Assembly (NCBI GenBank): GCA_000799755.1
Contig: JUHI01000002.1
Location: forward strand, 248,001-312,000
Origin: Martinezella tropici
Lineage (GTDB): Bacteria; Pseudomonadota; Alphaproteobacteria; Rhizobiales; Rhizobiaceae
Direction: 5' to 3'
Length of the DNA stretch: 64,000 nt
Part shown: positions 25,550-33,969 of the stretch, one piece after another
How the letters are laid out: each line of letters opens with the position of its first letter
How positions within the stretch are numbered: position 1 is the first letter of the stretch
Program-made: the position numbers and the translations under genes
The notes under the pieces: generated by a model
What the model was told of the DNA's origin: nothing
The model's input: the letters and a program-made list of their open reading frames with translations, nothing else
Database searches by the model: none

Positions 25550-26581
25550 ATGGCGCTCGCCCGCAACCGACGCCACCAGAGAAGCGTCGACTACTGGCCC
25601 GGCTTCGTCGATGCGCTGTCCACGCTTCTGATGGCCATCATGTTCCTGCTGACGGTGTTCGTCGTCGGCCAATTCATCCTCAGCCGTGAAATTTCCGGAC
25701 GAGACGAGGTCCTCAACCGGCTCAACAGCCGCATTAACGACCTGGTGCAGCAGCTGGCGCTGGAAAAGGGCGGCAAGCAAGATCTGGAAGATGCCGTCGC
25801 CAATCTGCAGGCATCGCTGTCCTCGGCTGAGAGTGAGCGATCGAGGCTGCAGGCGCTGCTTGCCGCCGGTTCCGGCAATAGTCAGGCGGCCGAGCAGCGT
25901 GCCGGTTCACTCTCGCAGGAGCTGGACGAGCAGAAGCAGGTCAGCGCGCGAGCGCTGAGCCAGGTCGATCTCCTCAATCAGCAGATTGCCGCCTTGCGCA
26001 GCCAGATTGCCGCCGTCGAAGCCGCCCTTCAGGCATCCGAATCCAAGGATCAGTCGTCTCAGGTGAAGATTGCCGATCTCGGCCGGCGGTTGAACGTGGC
26101 GTTGGCGCAGCGCGTGCAGGAGCTGAACCGCTACCGCTCCGACTTCTTCGGCCGCCTGCGCGAAATCCTGTCCGACCGCGACAATATCCGCATCGTCGGC
26201 GACCGCTTCGTGTTCCAGTCCGAAGTGCTGTTCCCGTCCGGTGCGGCCGATCTCAATCCGGCCGGGCAGGCGGAGATGACGAAGCTTGCGGCCGCCCTCA
26301 TCGATCTCGCCAAGGAAATTCCGCCTGAGATCAATTGGGTGCTGCGCGTCGACGGCCACACGGACAATGTGCCGCTTTCGGGCAATGGCCGTTATCCGGA
26401 CAACTGGGCGCTGTCGTCGGCGCGCGCCATCGCCGTCGTCAAGTTCCTGATCGCGCAGGGCGTTCCCGCCGACAGGCTGGTTGCGGCCGGCTTCGGCGAA
26501 TTCCAGCCGATTGCACCCGGCGACACGCCGGATGCCCGCGCCACCAACCGCCGCATCGAGCTGAAGCTGACGGAAAAATAA
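25550..26581 (+). CDS. OmpA/MotB-type peptidoglycan-binding protein, partner of the MotA/TolQ-like channel
   Basis: A 343-residue protein with one membrane helix (about residues 20-41) preceded by DYWPGFVDALSTLL, where the Asp corresponds to the proton-channel aspartate of MotB. A long periplasmic coiled coil (about 50-180) follows, then an OmpA-type peptidoglycan-binding domain (about 210-340) with WVLRVDGHTDNVPL and ATNRRIELKL. It is the stator-like partner of the upstream channel protein. It is not flagellar MotB: no flagellar genes are near and the coiled coil is longer. Confidence 0.85.
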   Translation: MALARNRRHQRSVDYWPGFVDALSTLLMAIMFLLTVFVVGQFILSREISGRDEVLNRLNSRINDLVQQLALEKGGKQDLEDAVANLQASLSSAESERSRLQALLAAGSGNSQAAEQRAGSLSQELDEQKQVSARALSQVDLLNQQIAALRSQIAAVEAALQASESKDQSSQVKIADLGRRLNVALAQRVQELNRYRSDFFGRLREILSDRDNIRIVGDRFVFQSEVLFPSGAADLNPAGQAEMTKLAAALIDLAKEIPPEINWVLRVDGHTDNVPLSGNGRYPDNWALSSARAIAVVKFLIAQGVPADRLVAAGFGEFQPIAPGDTPDARATNRRIELKLTEK

Positions 26582-26585
26582 TCGG

Positions 26586-27830
26586 TCAGTTGTTGTTCGG
26601 AGAGATGGAGGCGAGGCGTCGCAGCAGAAATTGCCGCACTGCCTCGCTGCTGCTTAGCCCGATTGCCGAGCGATAGGCGGTCCTTGCATTTTTCGTATCG
26701 CCGGCCTCCGTGAGCAGATGCGCGCGAACGGCCCAATAGGGTTGATAGGTGCGGATATCGCGCTCAGCCATGCGGTCGAGGAGATCCAGTCCGGCACCGC
26801 TGCCTCGTATCTCGGCGACCACAGCGGCCTGGCCGATGCGAGCCCCGATCGTTGGCTTCAGCATCAGGAGCGCCTCGTAAAGTTTGGCGAGCGCCGGCCA
26901 GTCGGTGGTGCCGGATCGTCGCCGTTCGGCATGCACGGATTGAATTGCTGCCTGACACTGGAACGGACCGAAGCGGCTGAAGGAACCGGCCTTTCGCAGC
27001 AGCCCGTCGGCCTCGCCGATTATGTCGGCATTCCAGAGAACCGTCTCCTGCTCGCCGAGCGGGACATATTGCCCGCTGGCATCGCGCCGGGCGCTTTCGC
27101 GGGAGTGGCTGTAGAGCATGAGCGACAGCAGGCCCATCGCCTCCGGCTCTTCAGGCAGGGTTGCATGCAGCGCACGGCCGAGCCAGATGGCTTCGTCGGC
27201 CAGAGAGCCTTGCCTTTCGCTTTCTCCGAGGCCCTCCCAGCCGAGGCCATAGGCGGCATAGATGGCGGCGAGCACGCCCGACAGCCGCTCCGGCAGCACG
27301 GGTGGTTCCGGAACGCTGAAGGGGATGCGGGCTTCGCGAATCTTGATCTTTGCCCGCACCAGCCTCTGGCTCATGGCTTCTGGCGACAGGACAAAAGCTT
27401 TCGCTATGGTGGCGGCATCGATGGCGAGCACGGTTTGCAGCATCAATGCCGCGTGAATGGAGGTGTCGATCGCCGGATGGGTGCAGGCAAAGAGCAGCTT
27501 CAGCCGTTCGTCCGGAAAGGTCGGATGATCCGCGTTCATGCGCTCCTCCGCTTCTTCCATCGCCATTGTTATCCGGTCGCGACCCGCGGCCTTGACGGAT
27601 TCATGCCGAATGCCGCGAAGCAGGTTGCGGCGGGCGGCGACCAGCAGCCAGGCTTCCGGGCTGTCGGGAATGCCGCGTTCCGGCCAGTTGCGCAGCGCTG
27701 CTGCGATGGCTTCCGACAAGGCGTCCTCCGCCGCCGGTACGTCGTGCGAACGCGCCGCGAGAAAGGCGATCAGCTTGCCGTAGGATTGACGCGCCACCCG
27801 TTCGGTGGCGCACTGGGCATCGGATAGCAT
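26586..27830 (-). CDS. ECF sigma factor with C-terminal TPR-like extension (ECF42-type)
   Basis: A 414-residue protein. Residues 15-165 hold sigma regions 2 and 4 (EDALSEAIAAALRNWPERG and LSPEAMSQRLVRAKIKIRE). About 230 further residues form a helical, TPR-like domain (DUF6596 type) in place of an anti-sigma factor. This architecture, with an adjacent YCII/DGPF gene, matches the ECF42 group, in which the extension controls activity. It lies 6 bases after the YCII gene in the same operon. Targets are unknown, though family members control the DGPF partner. Confidence 0.88.
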   Translation of the reverse strand: MLSDAQCATERVARQSYGKLIAFLAARSHDVPAAEDALSEAIAAALRNWPERGIPDSPEAWLLVAARRNLLRGIRHESVKAAGRDRITMAMEEAEERMNADHPTFPDERLKLLFACTHPAIDTSIHAALMLQTVLAIDAATIAKAFVLSPEAMSQRLVRAKIKIREARIPFSVPEPPVLPERLSGVLAAIYAAYGLGWEGLGESERQGSLADEAIWLGRALHATLPEEPEAMGLLSLMLYSHSRESARRDASGQYVPLGEQETVLWNADIIGEADGLLRKAGSFSRFGPFQCQAAIQSVHAERRRSGTTDWPALAKLYEALLMLKPTIGARIGQAAVVAEIRGSGAGLDLLDRMAERDIRTYQPYWAVRAHLLTEAGDTKNARTAYRSAIGLSSSEAVRQFLLRRLASISPNNN

Positions 27831-27836
27831 CGCGGA

Positions 27837-28175
27837 CTACATCTGGAGGCGCGGCCGGACCTCGACCGAGCCATCGTGCGAGATCGGAACCCGAACGGCC
27901 CATTCCAGCGCCGCGTCGAGGTCAGGCACGTCGATCAGATAGAAGCCGCCGAGCTGCTCCTTGCCTTCGGGGAAGGGGCCGTCCTGCACGTCATGATCTT
28001 CGCCGCGGCGACGGATGACGGTTGCCGTCTCGGGCGGAGTCAGCCCGGCGCCGCCAGTCATGATGCCGGCCTGGACAAGGGCCTGCGTGTAGGCGACCCA
28101 GCCATTCTTGTAGGCGGGATCGTCGCGACGTTTGAAATCGTCAGGGGATTCTCGAATGATCAAGGCATATTGCAT
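27837..28175 (-). CDS. YCII-related (DGPF domain) protein
   Basis: A 112-residue ferredoxin-like-fold protein: MQYALIIRESPDDF, the DGPF motif itself in VQDGPFPEGKEQLGGFYLIDV, and a C-terminal VEVRPRL. YCII proteins carry a conserved His/Asp pair and some act as dehalogenase-like or muconolactone-like enzymes, mostly untested. GGGAG lies before the ATG at 28175. It heads the operon with the ECF42-type sigma factor, the usual partnership. Confidence 0.88.
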   Translation of the reverse strand: MQYALIIRESPDDFKRRDDPAYKNGWVAYTQALVQAGIMTGGAGLTPPETATVIRRRGEDHDVQDGPFPEGKEQLGGFYLIDVPDLDAALEWAVRVPISHDGSVEVRPRLQM

Positions 28176-28357
28176 GGAACTGCTCCCACTCGCTGTTCTG
28201 GCTGGAGACCGGTCGACGCATCATTTTGGACCTCATTCCAGAATGAGCAACGCCGTCCGCGAAACGACGTTCTGCCGCTTCGATACAATGAGCCGCTGGC
28301 AAGGATGATTTCGACAGGGCTGCCGGATTTTCTGAAATTTATTCTTGTGAAGACAGA

Positions 28358-28388
28358 ACGGCCGGCATGCCCAAGGGCAGCCGGCCGT
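28358..28388 (-). terminator. Terminator-like hairpin after the DUF1508 gene
   Basis: ACGGCCGGC (28358-28366) pairs with GCCGGCCGT (28380-28388), and inside TGCCC-AA-GGGCA extends the stem. It lies 35 bases after the DUF1508 stop on the minus strand; the T run is poor. Confidence 0.55.
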
Positions 28389-28422
28389 GAATGGCTTTGC
28401 AGCGAAAGCGCGACGCGAGGAA

Positions 28423-28611
28423 TTATGCGGTGGCGGTGGTCTGGTCGTCGATGGCAGCGCCGCCGACGTGAGCCTTGATCGATTCGATGGCATGCAGGGC
28501 CGAAGCTTTTGCCTTGTAGCCTTCGGACCCGAACATGATTTCGCCGTTCGAGGCTTTGAAGCGGAAGCGAAACTCGCCGGCCTTGTCCTTGTAGACTTCA
28601 AATTTATACAT
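28423..28611 (-). CDS. DUF1508 (YegP-like) small protein
   Basis: A 62-residue protein with one DUF1508 unit: MYKFEVYKDKAGEFRFRF, NGEIMFGSEGYKAK and a C-terminal helix. Larger family members have two such units; this has one. Function is unknown, possibly ligand binding. AGGAG before the ATG at 28611 fixes the start. It is 109 bases downstream of the ABC transporter gene on the same strand. Confidence 0.85.
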   Translation of the reverse strand: MYKFEVYKDKAGEFRFRFKASNGEIMFGSEGYKAKASALHAIESIKAHVGGAAIDDQTTATA

Positions 28612-28720
28612 GGTTCTCGTCTCCTAGAATCGCGTCAGCGTGGGATAACGCGAAAAATCTAGCTCAACTTCGAGACTATTTCCATATGGTTGTATTTGCG
28701 GCGCCGGGACACTGCTGGCG

Positions 28721-30601
28721 CTATTTCGCGATCAGCATGTGTTCCTCGATGCCGGCATCGAATTGCAGGCGTGCGAGCTTGGCGTAGATGCCGCCATGGC
28801 GGATCAGGCTCTGATGCGTGCCTTCCTCGACGATGCGGCCCTGATCCAGCACCAGAATGCGGTCGGCCTTCAATACGGTTGCGAGGCGATGGGCGATGAC
28901 GAGGGTCGTGCGCGCCTCCATCAAACCCTCCAGCGCCTTCTGAACGAGCGTTTCGCTCTCGGCATCGAGCGCCGATGTCGCCTCGTCGAGCAGCAGGATC
29001 GGTGCGTTCTTCAGGATCGCGCGGGCAATGGCGATGCGCTGACGCTGGCCGCCGGAAAGGGTGACGCCGCGCTCACCCACTCCGGTATCGTATCCTTCTT
29101 CCAGGCGGGAAATGAACTCGTGCGCCTGCGCGGCGATCGCAGCGGCGCGCACGTCGTCGCGGGAGGCGCCGGGGCGGCCGAAGGCGATGTTGTCATGGAT
29201 CGAGGCGGCAAAGATCGTCGTGTCCTGCGGCACGATGGCGATGCGCTCGCGAAGCGCATCCGGCATCACGTCGCGGGCATCGACGCCATCCAGGGCGACG
29301 CGGCCTTTCTGCGGATCGTAGAAGCGCAGCAGCAGCGAAAAGATGGTGCTCTTGCCCGCACCCGACGCGCCGACAATCGCGACGGTTTCGCCAGGCTTCA
29401 CCGAGAAGGTGAGCCCGTGCAGCGCCGATCTGTTTGGCCGCGACGGGTAGAAGAAGTGGACATCGGAGAATTCCACGCGGCCCTGCGGCGGCTGCGGCAA
29501 GGGCAGGGGATTGGCCGGAGGCGCGATCGGCGAGACTTCGGCAAGCAGCTCACTCAGGCGATCGGCAGCACCTGCGGCCTGCGACAGCTCGCCCCAGACT
29601 TCCGACAGCGAGCCGAGCGAAGAGCCGGCGATGACGGAATAGAGCAGGAACTGGCCGAGCGTGCCGGCCGACATGGTGCCGGCAAGCACATTCTGCGCGC
29701 CGACCCAGAGAACCGCGACGATGCTGCCGAAGACCATGGCGATGGCAAAGCCCGTCAGCAGCGAGCGGGACCTGATTGCGGCGCGGGCGGCCCGATAGGC
29801 GTCCTCGACGGCGCTGCCGTAACGCTGCGCGGCGGCATCCTCGCCATTATAGGCCTGAATGGTGCGGTTGGCCGCGATGGTCTCGTTGGCATAGGCCGAT
29901 GCCTGCGCCAATGTCTCCTGCGCGGCCCGCGAACGCTTGCGCACGGAGCGGCCGAAGCTGACGAGCGGCAGGACGATAATCGGGATGGCGATCAGCACGA
30001 TGCTCGACAGTTTCGGGCTGGTGACGATCATCATGATGACCGCGCCCAAACAGAGGATGAGGTTGCGCAGCGCCACCGAGGCCGTGGCGCCGACCGCGGA
30101 CTTGATCTGTGTCGTATCGGCCGTCAACCGCGAGACGATCTCGCCGGATTGATTGACGTCGAAGAAGGAGGGCGAGAGGCGCGTGACGTGATCGAACACT
30201 TCGCGGCGCATGTCGGAGACAATGCGCTCGCCGATGGAGATGACGAAGTAATAGCGCAGCGCGCTCGCAGCGGCGAGCAGCAGGGCCATGATCATGATGG
30301 CGACGAAATAGCTGTCGACCAGACCACGATCGGCCTGGTCGAAGCCGTGATCGATCATGCGGCGGACGGCGACCGGCAGCGCAAGCGAAGTAACGGCGGC
30401 GATGACGAGGGATATGATCGCGCCTGTCACCATGCCTCGATATCGTCTGAGGTAGGGCGCCAGTCGTCCGAGAGGACGGATTGATCGGTTTTTCTTTTCC
30501 TCAGCCTGGCCAGTCTCTGACAAGTCGTCTCCAATCCCCATATCAGCAAGGGACTTGACGTTTCGCCCCTTGTTATCGCCGCTGCCTTCATGTATAGGCA
30601 C
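28721..30601 (-). CDS. ABC exporter, fused membrane and ATPase domains (MsbA-like half transporter)
   Basis: A 626-residue half-transporter that works as a dimer. After a charged N-terminus, six membrane helices lie at about residues 50-340. The ATPase domain has Walker A GASGAGKST, the signature LSGGQRQRIAIARA, Walker B ILLLDEATSALD and the H-loop IAHRLAT. It exports lipids, polysaccharide precursors or drugs; substrate is not clear. The GTG start at 30601 is uncertain; ATG 30541 would drop a 20-residue charged lead. It stands divergent from rpmE. Confidence 0.88.
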   Translation of the reverse strand: MPIHEGSGDNKGRNVKSLADMGIGDDLSETGQAEEKKNRSIRPLGRLAPYLRRYRGMVTGAIISLVIAAVTSLALPVAVRRMIDHGFDQADRGLVDSYFVAIMIMALLLAAASALRYYFVISIGERIVSDMRREVFDHVTRLSPSFFDVNQSGEIVSRLTADTTQIKSAVGATASVALRNLILCLGAVIMMIVTSPKLSSIVLIAIPIIVLPLVSFGRSVRKRSRAAQETLAQASAYANETIAANRTIQAYNGEDAAAQRYGSAVEDAYRAARAAIRSRSLLTGFAIAMVFGSIVAVLWVGAQNVLAGTMSAGTLGQFLLYSVIAGSSLGSLSEVWGELSQAAGAADRLSELLAEVSPIAPPANPLPLPQPPQGRVEFSDVHFFYPSRPNRSALHGLTFSVKPGETVAIVGASGAGKSTIFSLLLRFYDPQKGRVALDGVDARDVMPDALRERIAIVPQDTTIFAASIHDNIAFGRPGASRDDVRAAAIAAQAHEFISRLEEGYDTGVGERGVTLSGGQRQRIAIARAILKNAPILLLDEATSALDAESETLVQKALEGLMEARTTLVIAHRLATVLKADRILVLDQGRIVEEGTHQSLIRHGGIYAKLARLQFDAGIEEHMLIAK

Positions 30602-30715
30602 GCCATCTTAATTGGAAGCCGTGGCCTTTAACGGACTGCGGCTTCATTTATTCAATCGGTTCGGTTGCCGCAATGGCTTGCGACAAATGGACCCTGGCAT
30701 GACAGGAAGATTGTT

Positions 30716-30937
30716 ATGAAGGCCAACATTCATCCCGACTACCACACGATCAAGGTAGTCATGACCGACGGCACCGAATATGAAACCCGCTCGACCTGGG
30801 GTTCTGAAGGCGCTGTCATGAACCTCGAAATCGACAGCAAGTCTCATCCGGCTTGGACCGGCGGCAACCAGCAGCTGATGGACCGTGCCGGCCGCGTTTC
30901 GAAGTTCAACAAGCGCTTCGGCGGTCTCGGCATCTAA
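30716..30937 (+). CDS. rpmE: 50S ribosomal protein L31, cysteine-free form
   Basis: A 73-residue protein matching type A bacterial L31: [16 protein letters not shown], and [10 protein letters not shown] near the middle. The CxxC zinc motifs of the classical form are absent, so it is zinc-independent. It sits at the subunit interface of the ribosome. ATG 30716 follows CAGGAAG. A terminator lies right after the gene, and it is monocistronic. Confidence 0.95.
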   Translation: MKANIHPDYHTIKVVMTDGTEYETRSTWGSEGAVMNLEIDSKSHPAWTGGNQQLMDRAGRVSKFNKRFGGLGI

Positions 30938-30960
30938 TCGCATCGCGATTTGCTGTTTGA

Positions 30961-30990
30961 AAAAAGAGCCCGGCTTGGCCGGGCTTTTTT
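30961..30990 (+). terminator. Rho-independent terminator of rpmE (bidirectional)
   Basis: AGCCCGG (30967-30973) and CCGGGCT (30979-30985) form a 7-bp stem with a 5-base loop, preceded by AAAAAG and followed by TTTTT. It also lies just after the stop of the convergent ribosomal protection gene. Confidence 0.88.
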
Positions 30991-31014
30991 GCGTCGGAAA
31001 TATAGCGTATCGCT

Positions 31015-32952
31015 TCACCTCATACGCCTGAGGTAATCGGCACGGTCGAACGGATTTGCACTCGCGCGTGCTCGCCGGTGCGGCTGGCCGTTCAGCGGCG
31101 CATAGTGATCGAAGACGTGATCCAAGACGCCCGCTCCGCCTGACAATCCCGGCAATTGCCTTTGGATGACCTGGATCATCGAGGATGCCATCATTCCTTC
31201 CAGCCGCGCCAGCCCTTCGTCGATCAGCGATTTTCTCATCGAGGCACCGGATTTCGCCAGCAGACTGTGCATGCCGGCCAAAGCCGTTGCCGGTATCTCG
31301 ATATGAAAGTGCTCGATGGGCTCGCAGAGGATCGTTTCCGCCGATGATAGCGCTGTTGCCAGCACAAGCGGCGTCAGCTTGCGGAAATCCACCGCTGTGC
31401 TCGCGGGAGAGGTCTGCCGCGCCGCTGTCATGGCGACGTGGCAATCGATGATCTGCCATCCGAGGACACCTTCCTTCAGCGTTTCGAACGCCGTCTCCTC
31501 GACTGCCCGATAGAAGCTTGCGGGCATCTGACCGATATCGACCTCCAGGGCAAAACTGTTGCCGGCGCCTTCCGGCCGCGGCTCGACGCGCAAGCCGACG
31601 GTTGCGAGAAATGGATTGGGCTCCTTGAATATCAATTCGACCGCGCTTCCCGTTCCCGCCAGCCTCTCGACATAGATGACGGTGCTTTCCTCGAAGGCGA
31701 TGTCGAGGCCGAACTCGGCCGACAGCGTTGCCTGGATGACCTCCTTCTGTACCTCGCCGTAGAGCGAGACATATATGTCACCCGTTTCCTCATTGGCACG
31801 CAGGTTGATGAGCGGGTCCTGCTCTGCGAGCTGACCGAGAGCCAGCCAGAGTGCGGCATTTTCTGATGGGCGCATGGCGCGGATACAGGTTTCCAGGGTG
31901 GGCGGCGCGAAGTGGCGAAGCGTGCCGGGCGGCCTCTCGATGCCGATCCAATCGCCGATCCGGGCATTCGCAAGGCCGCCGACCTTGGCGATTTGTCCCG
32001 CGCTCATCTGCGCGACCTTGTCTGCCCGGCCGTCCCGGAAAAGCTGAAGGCTGCTGATCTTTGCCGGGCCGTTCGCCGCTTCGATATCGTCGCGAAGACC
32101 GATCGTGCCCGACGCCAGGTAGAGATAGGCGAGCTTCTCGCCGCCCCAGCCGCGCTCGATCTTGAAGATTGTCCCGGAAACCGGGCGGTCAGGGTCCGGA
32201 TGCCGGCTGGGCAACAGGGTCTCGATCGCCGAGATCAAGGCTGAGATGCCAAGGCCCCGCGTCGCCGCGCCGGCAAATGCCGGATGGATCTGGGACTTCG
32301 CCACCTGATCGGCAAGGGACTGGTCCAGCCTCTGCCGCGTCAGGCGCTTGGGAGCCAGAACGTAGTCCTCCAGCAAGTCCTCGTCGTTGACTGAAAGTGT
32401 TTCGCATAGGCGCGAGAAGTGGGGATCGCTTCCAATATCGGCAGCTTCCACAGTCGCGAGCCTGCTGCCGGCATCATGGGTGATCGACATTGCCACGGGG
32501 CGAACGGCCAACTGGGTCGCAATATCCTCAAGCAGGTCGTCATAGCGCGCGCCGAGGCGATCGACCTTGTTGATGAAGAACAGGAAGGGGATGCCGAGGC
32601 GCCGCAGCGCCCGTACGAGCACGCGGGTCTGCGGCTGCACGCCCTCGACCGCCGACACGACGACCACGGCTGCGTCGAGCAGCTGCAGAATGCGTTCGAT
32701 CTCGGCAATGAAGTCGGGATGGCCCGGCGTGTCGATGAGGTTCACCATCACGTCGCCGATGGTGAAGGAAACCACCGCCGCAGCGATGGTGATGCCACGT
32801 TGTCGCTCAAGCTCGAGGCTATCGGTCTGTGTGCTGCCGGCGTCGACGCTGCCGAGCTTGTCGATTATGCCGGTGTCGAAAAGGAGTCGTTCAGTAAGGC
32901 TAGTCTTGCCCGCGTCTACATGGGCGAGGATGCCCAGATTCAATGTGCGCAT
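31015..32952 (-). CDS. Ribosomal protection GTPase, TetM/OtrA type
   Basis: A 645-residue translational GTPase related to EF-G. G1 is AHVDAGKT (residues 10-17), G2 is RGIT (52-55), G3 DTPGHPDF (74-81) and G4 NKVD (128-131). The start NLGILAHVDAGKTSLTERLL and the domain order match tetracycline ribosomal protection proteins rather than EF-G: these bind the 70S ribosome and eject tetracycline. The chromosomal setting beside rpmE and rcdA, and base composition like its neighbours, suggest a resident gene, not recent acquisition. True tetracycline resistance is unproven. An in-frame TGA just upstream fixes the start near 32952, which has only a weak ribosome binding site. Confidence 0.85.
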   Translation of the reverse strand: MRTLNLGILAHVDAGKTSLTERLLFDTGIIDKLGSVDAGSTQTDSLELERQRGITIAAAVVSFTIGDVMVNLIDTPGHPDFIAEIERILQLLDAAVVVVSAVEGVQPQTRVLVRALRRLGIPFLFFINKVDRLGARYDDLLEDIATQLAVRPVAMSITHDAGSRLATVEAADIGSDPHFSRLCETLSVNDEDLLEDYVLAPKRLTRQRLDQSLADQVAKSQIHPAFAGAATRGLGISALISAIETLLPSRHPDPDRPVSGTIFKIERGWGGEKLAYLYLASGTIGLRDDIEAANGPAKISSLQLFRDGRADKVAQMSAGQIAKVGGLANARIGDWIGIERPPGTLRHFAPPTLETCIRAMRPSENAALWLALGQLAEQDPLINLRANEETGDIYVSLYGEVQKEVIQATLSAEFGLDIAFEESTVIYVERLAGTGSAVELIFKEPNPFLATVGLRVEPRPEGAGNSFALEVDIGQMPASFYRAVEETAFETLKEGVLGWQIIDCHVAMTAARQTSPASTAVDFRKLTPLVLATALSSAETILCEPIEHFHIEIPATALAGMHSLLAKSGASMRKSLIDEGLARLEGMMASSMIQVIQRQLPGLSGGAGVLDHVFDHYAPLNGQPHRRARASANPFDRADYLRRMR

Positions 32953-33010
32953 GGTCCATCATCTTCTCAGAATTTCGGATGTGATTTTCGTGAGAAGTGA
33001 GTCGGCGCAT
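32900..33010 (-). CDS. Possible 36-codon upstream ORF overlapping the ribosomal protection gene
   Basis: An ATG at 33008-33010 is preceded by GGAGG with a 5-base spacer, far better than the site of the main gene. The frame runs 36 codons and ends at a TAG at 32900-32902, 50 bases inside the main gene in another frame. Ribosomes ending there could reinitiate at, or interfere with, the start at 32952. The peptide has no recognised motif. This could be a regulatory leader of a ribosome-sensing gene; it could also be a chance ORF. Confidence 0.35.
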   Translation of the reverse strand: MRRLTSHENHIRNSEKMMDHAHIESGHPRPCRRGQD

Positions 33011-33041
33011 TGGGTCCTCCACGTAGCTTCCATATCGGCTT

Positions 33042-33073
33042 GCCCGTCCTTGAGAGACGGGCGGGCCTTTTTT
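33042..33073 (+). terminator. Orphan plus-strand terminator
   Basis: GCCCGTC (33042-33048) and GACGGGC (33056-33062) form a 7-bp stem with a 7-base loop, and on the plus strand GGGCCTTTTTT follows. No plus-strand gene precedes it, so it may end a short RNA transcribed from about 32960, or the hairpin may belong to the leader of the minus-strand gene. Confidence 0.5.
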
Positions 33074-33159
33074 ACAGATGTTTCGCGGAATCCGTCAAGC
33101 TTTGCCCGGTTTCTACTTACAGCTTAACTTTGCGCATGGTCTTTCGGAGAGTTGGGTGA

Positions 33160-33199
33160 CTGTCCAAAACAAAACCGGCCGCGACAAGCACGACCGGTT
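33160..33199 (-). terminator. Terminator of rcdA
   Basis: AACCGG (33173-33178) pairs with CCGGTT (33194-33199), with further CG pairs inside; on the minus strand TTTTGTTTTGG follows. It lies 30 bases after the rcdA stop. Confidence 0.7.
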
Positions 33200-33228
33200 C
33201 AAATTTGTCAGCGATGCTTCCGGGGGGC

Positions 33229-33744
33229 TTAGTTGCCGCCGAAGGCCGTCTGCAGCAGGGTCAGCTGTGCCTTGACGCTGTTCTGGTTGTCCGGAACGAT
33301 TGCGGGCTCCGTCGGGCGGTAGATTTCGCGGTCGAGAATGGCAACGCGGTTCTGCAGCCGCAGCGAGCGCTCCACGAGATCGCGGAAGGATTCCGGCAGG
33401 TCATTCCAGCCCGGAGCGTTGCGGTCGACGTTGAAGCCGTCGAGGCGTACCTTGTTCTTTTCGGCCAATACTTGATCGCGCGACATTTCGCCGTTGTTGA
33501 CGGCGCGCTGCAGAAGCAGCCAGGAGGCCATCTGCATGAGGCGGGTGGTCAGCCGCATGGATTCCGCTGCGTAGAGCACGGAGGCCATGCGGGGCAGCAC
33601 CTTGGAAGCGGCGCGACCCTGGCCATCGAGATAGCCGGCGGTTTCCTCGACCAGCGACATGCCTTCAGAATAGAGCGCCCTGAACTGTGCCGACGATGCG
33701 GCGTGGCCAGCAAAGCTGATCGTGTTCAACCCAAGTTCCGACAT
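33229..33744 (-). CDS. rcdA: RcdA/DUF1465 family cell-cycle proteolysis adaptor
   Basis: A 171-residue helical protein of the DUF1465 family. It has FRALYSEGMSLVEETAGYLDG, the long helix ESMRLTTRLMQMASWLLLQRAV and RLQNRVAILDREIYRP, as in RcdA. In Caulobacter RcdA is an adaptor that helps ClpXP degrade the cell-cycle regulator CtrA, through CpdR and PopA. Start at ATG 33744 follows AGGG; the 9 codons upstream lack support. A DUF1192 gene lies upstream on the same strand, a usual neighbour. Confidence 0.88.
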   Translation of the reverse strand: MSELGLNTISFAGHAASSAQFRALYSEGMSLVEETAGYLDGQGRAASKVLPRMASVLYAAESMRLTTRLMQMASWLLLQRAVNNGEMSRDQVLAEKNKVRLDGFNVDRNAPGWNDLPESFRDLVERSLRLQNRVAILDREIYRPTEPAIVPDNQNSVKAQLTLLQTAFGGN

Positions 33745-33927
33745 CGAATAAATCCCTGCTTCACGCAACACTTTTGTTCAGGAAAAGCCGGTCAAGTCCC
33801 TAAGAGCTTTCGGCATCCGCTTTTATGACTTTAAGATGGTTGTTTTAACTGAAATTCGCAAGGCGATTCTTAAGAAAGGGTTAATCTCCACAGTTTCGGC
33901 GAGGTCCGTGATACAGGACAAAAAAGA

Positions 33928-33947
33928 AGAGCCGCAAAAGCGGCTCT
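33928..33947 (-). terminator. Rho-independent terminator between the small ORF and rcdA
   Basis: AGAGCCGC (33928-33935) and GCGGCTCT (33940-33947) form a perfect 8-bp stem with an AAAA loop. On the minus strand TCTTTTTTG follows. It lies 22 bases after the stop of a 31-codon ORF and about 180 bases before the rcdA start. Confidence 0.85.
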
Positions 33948-33969
33948 CAAGGTAAAACAGGGAGAAAAA

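Noticed and set aside
24503..26581. Zorya defence system
   Set aside because: The channel/OmpA pair resembles ZorA and ZorB in layout, but no zorC, zorD or zorE-like gene is adjacent; the neighbours are suhB and an ECF sigma operon.
28739..30484. 581-codon plus-strand ORF
   Set aside because: It is antisense to the ABC exporter gene and lacks any domain pattern.
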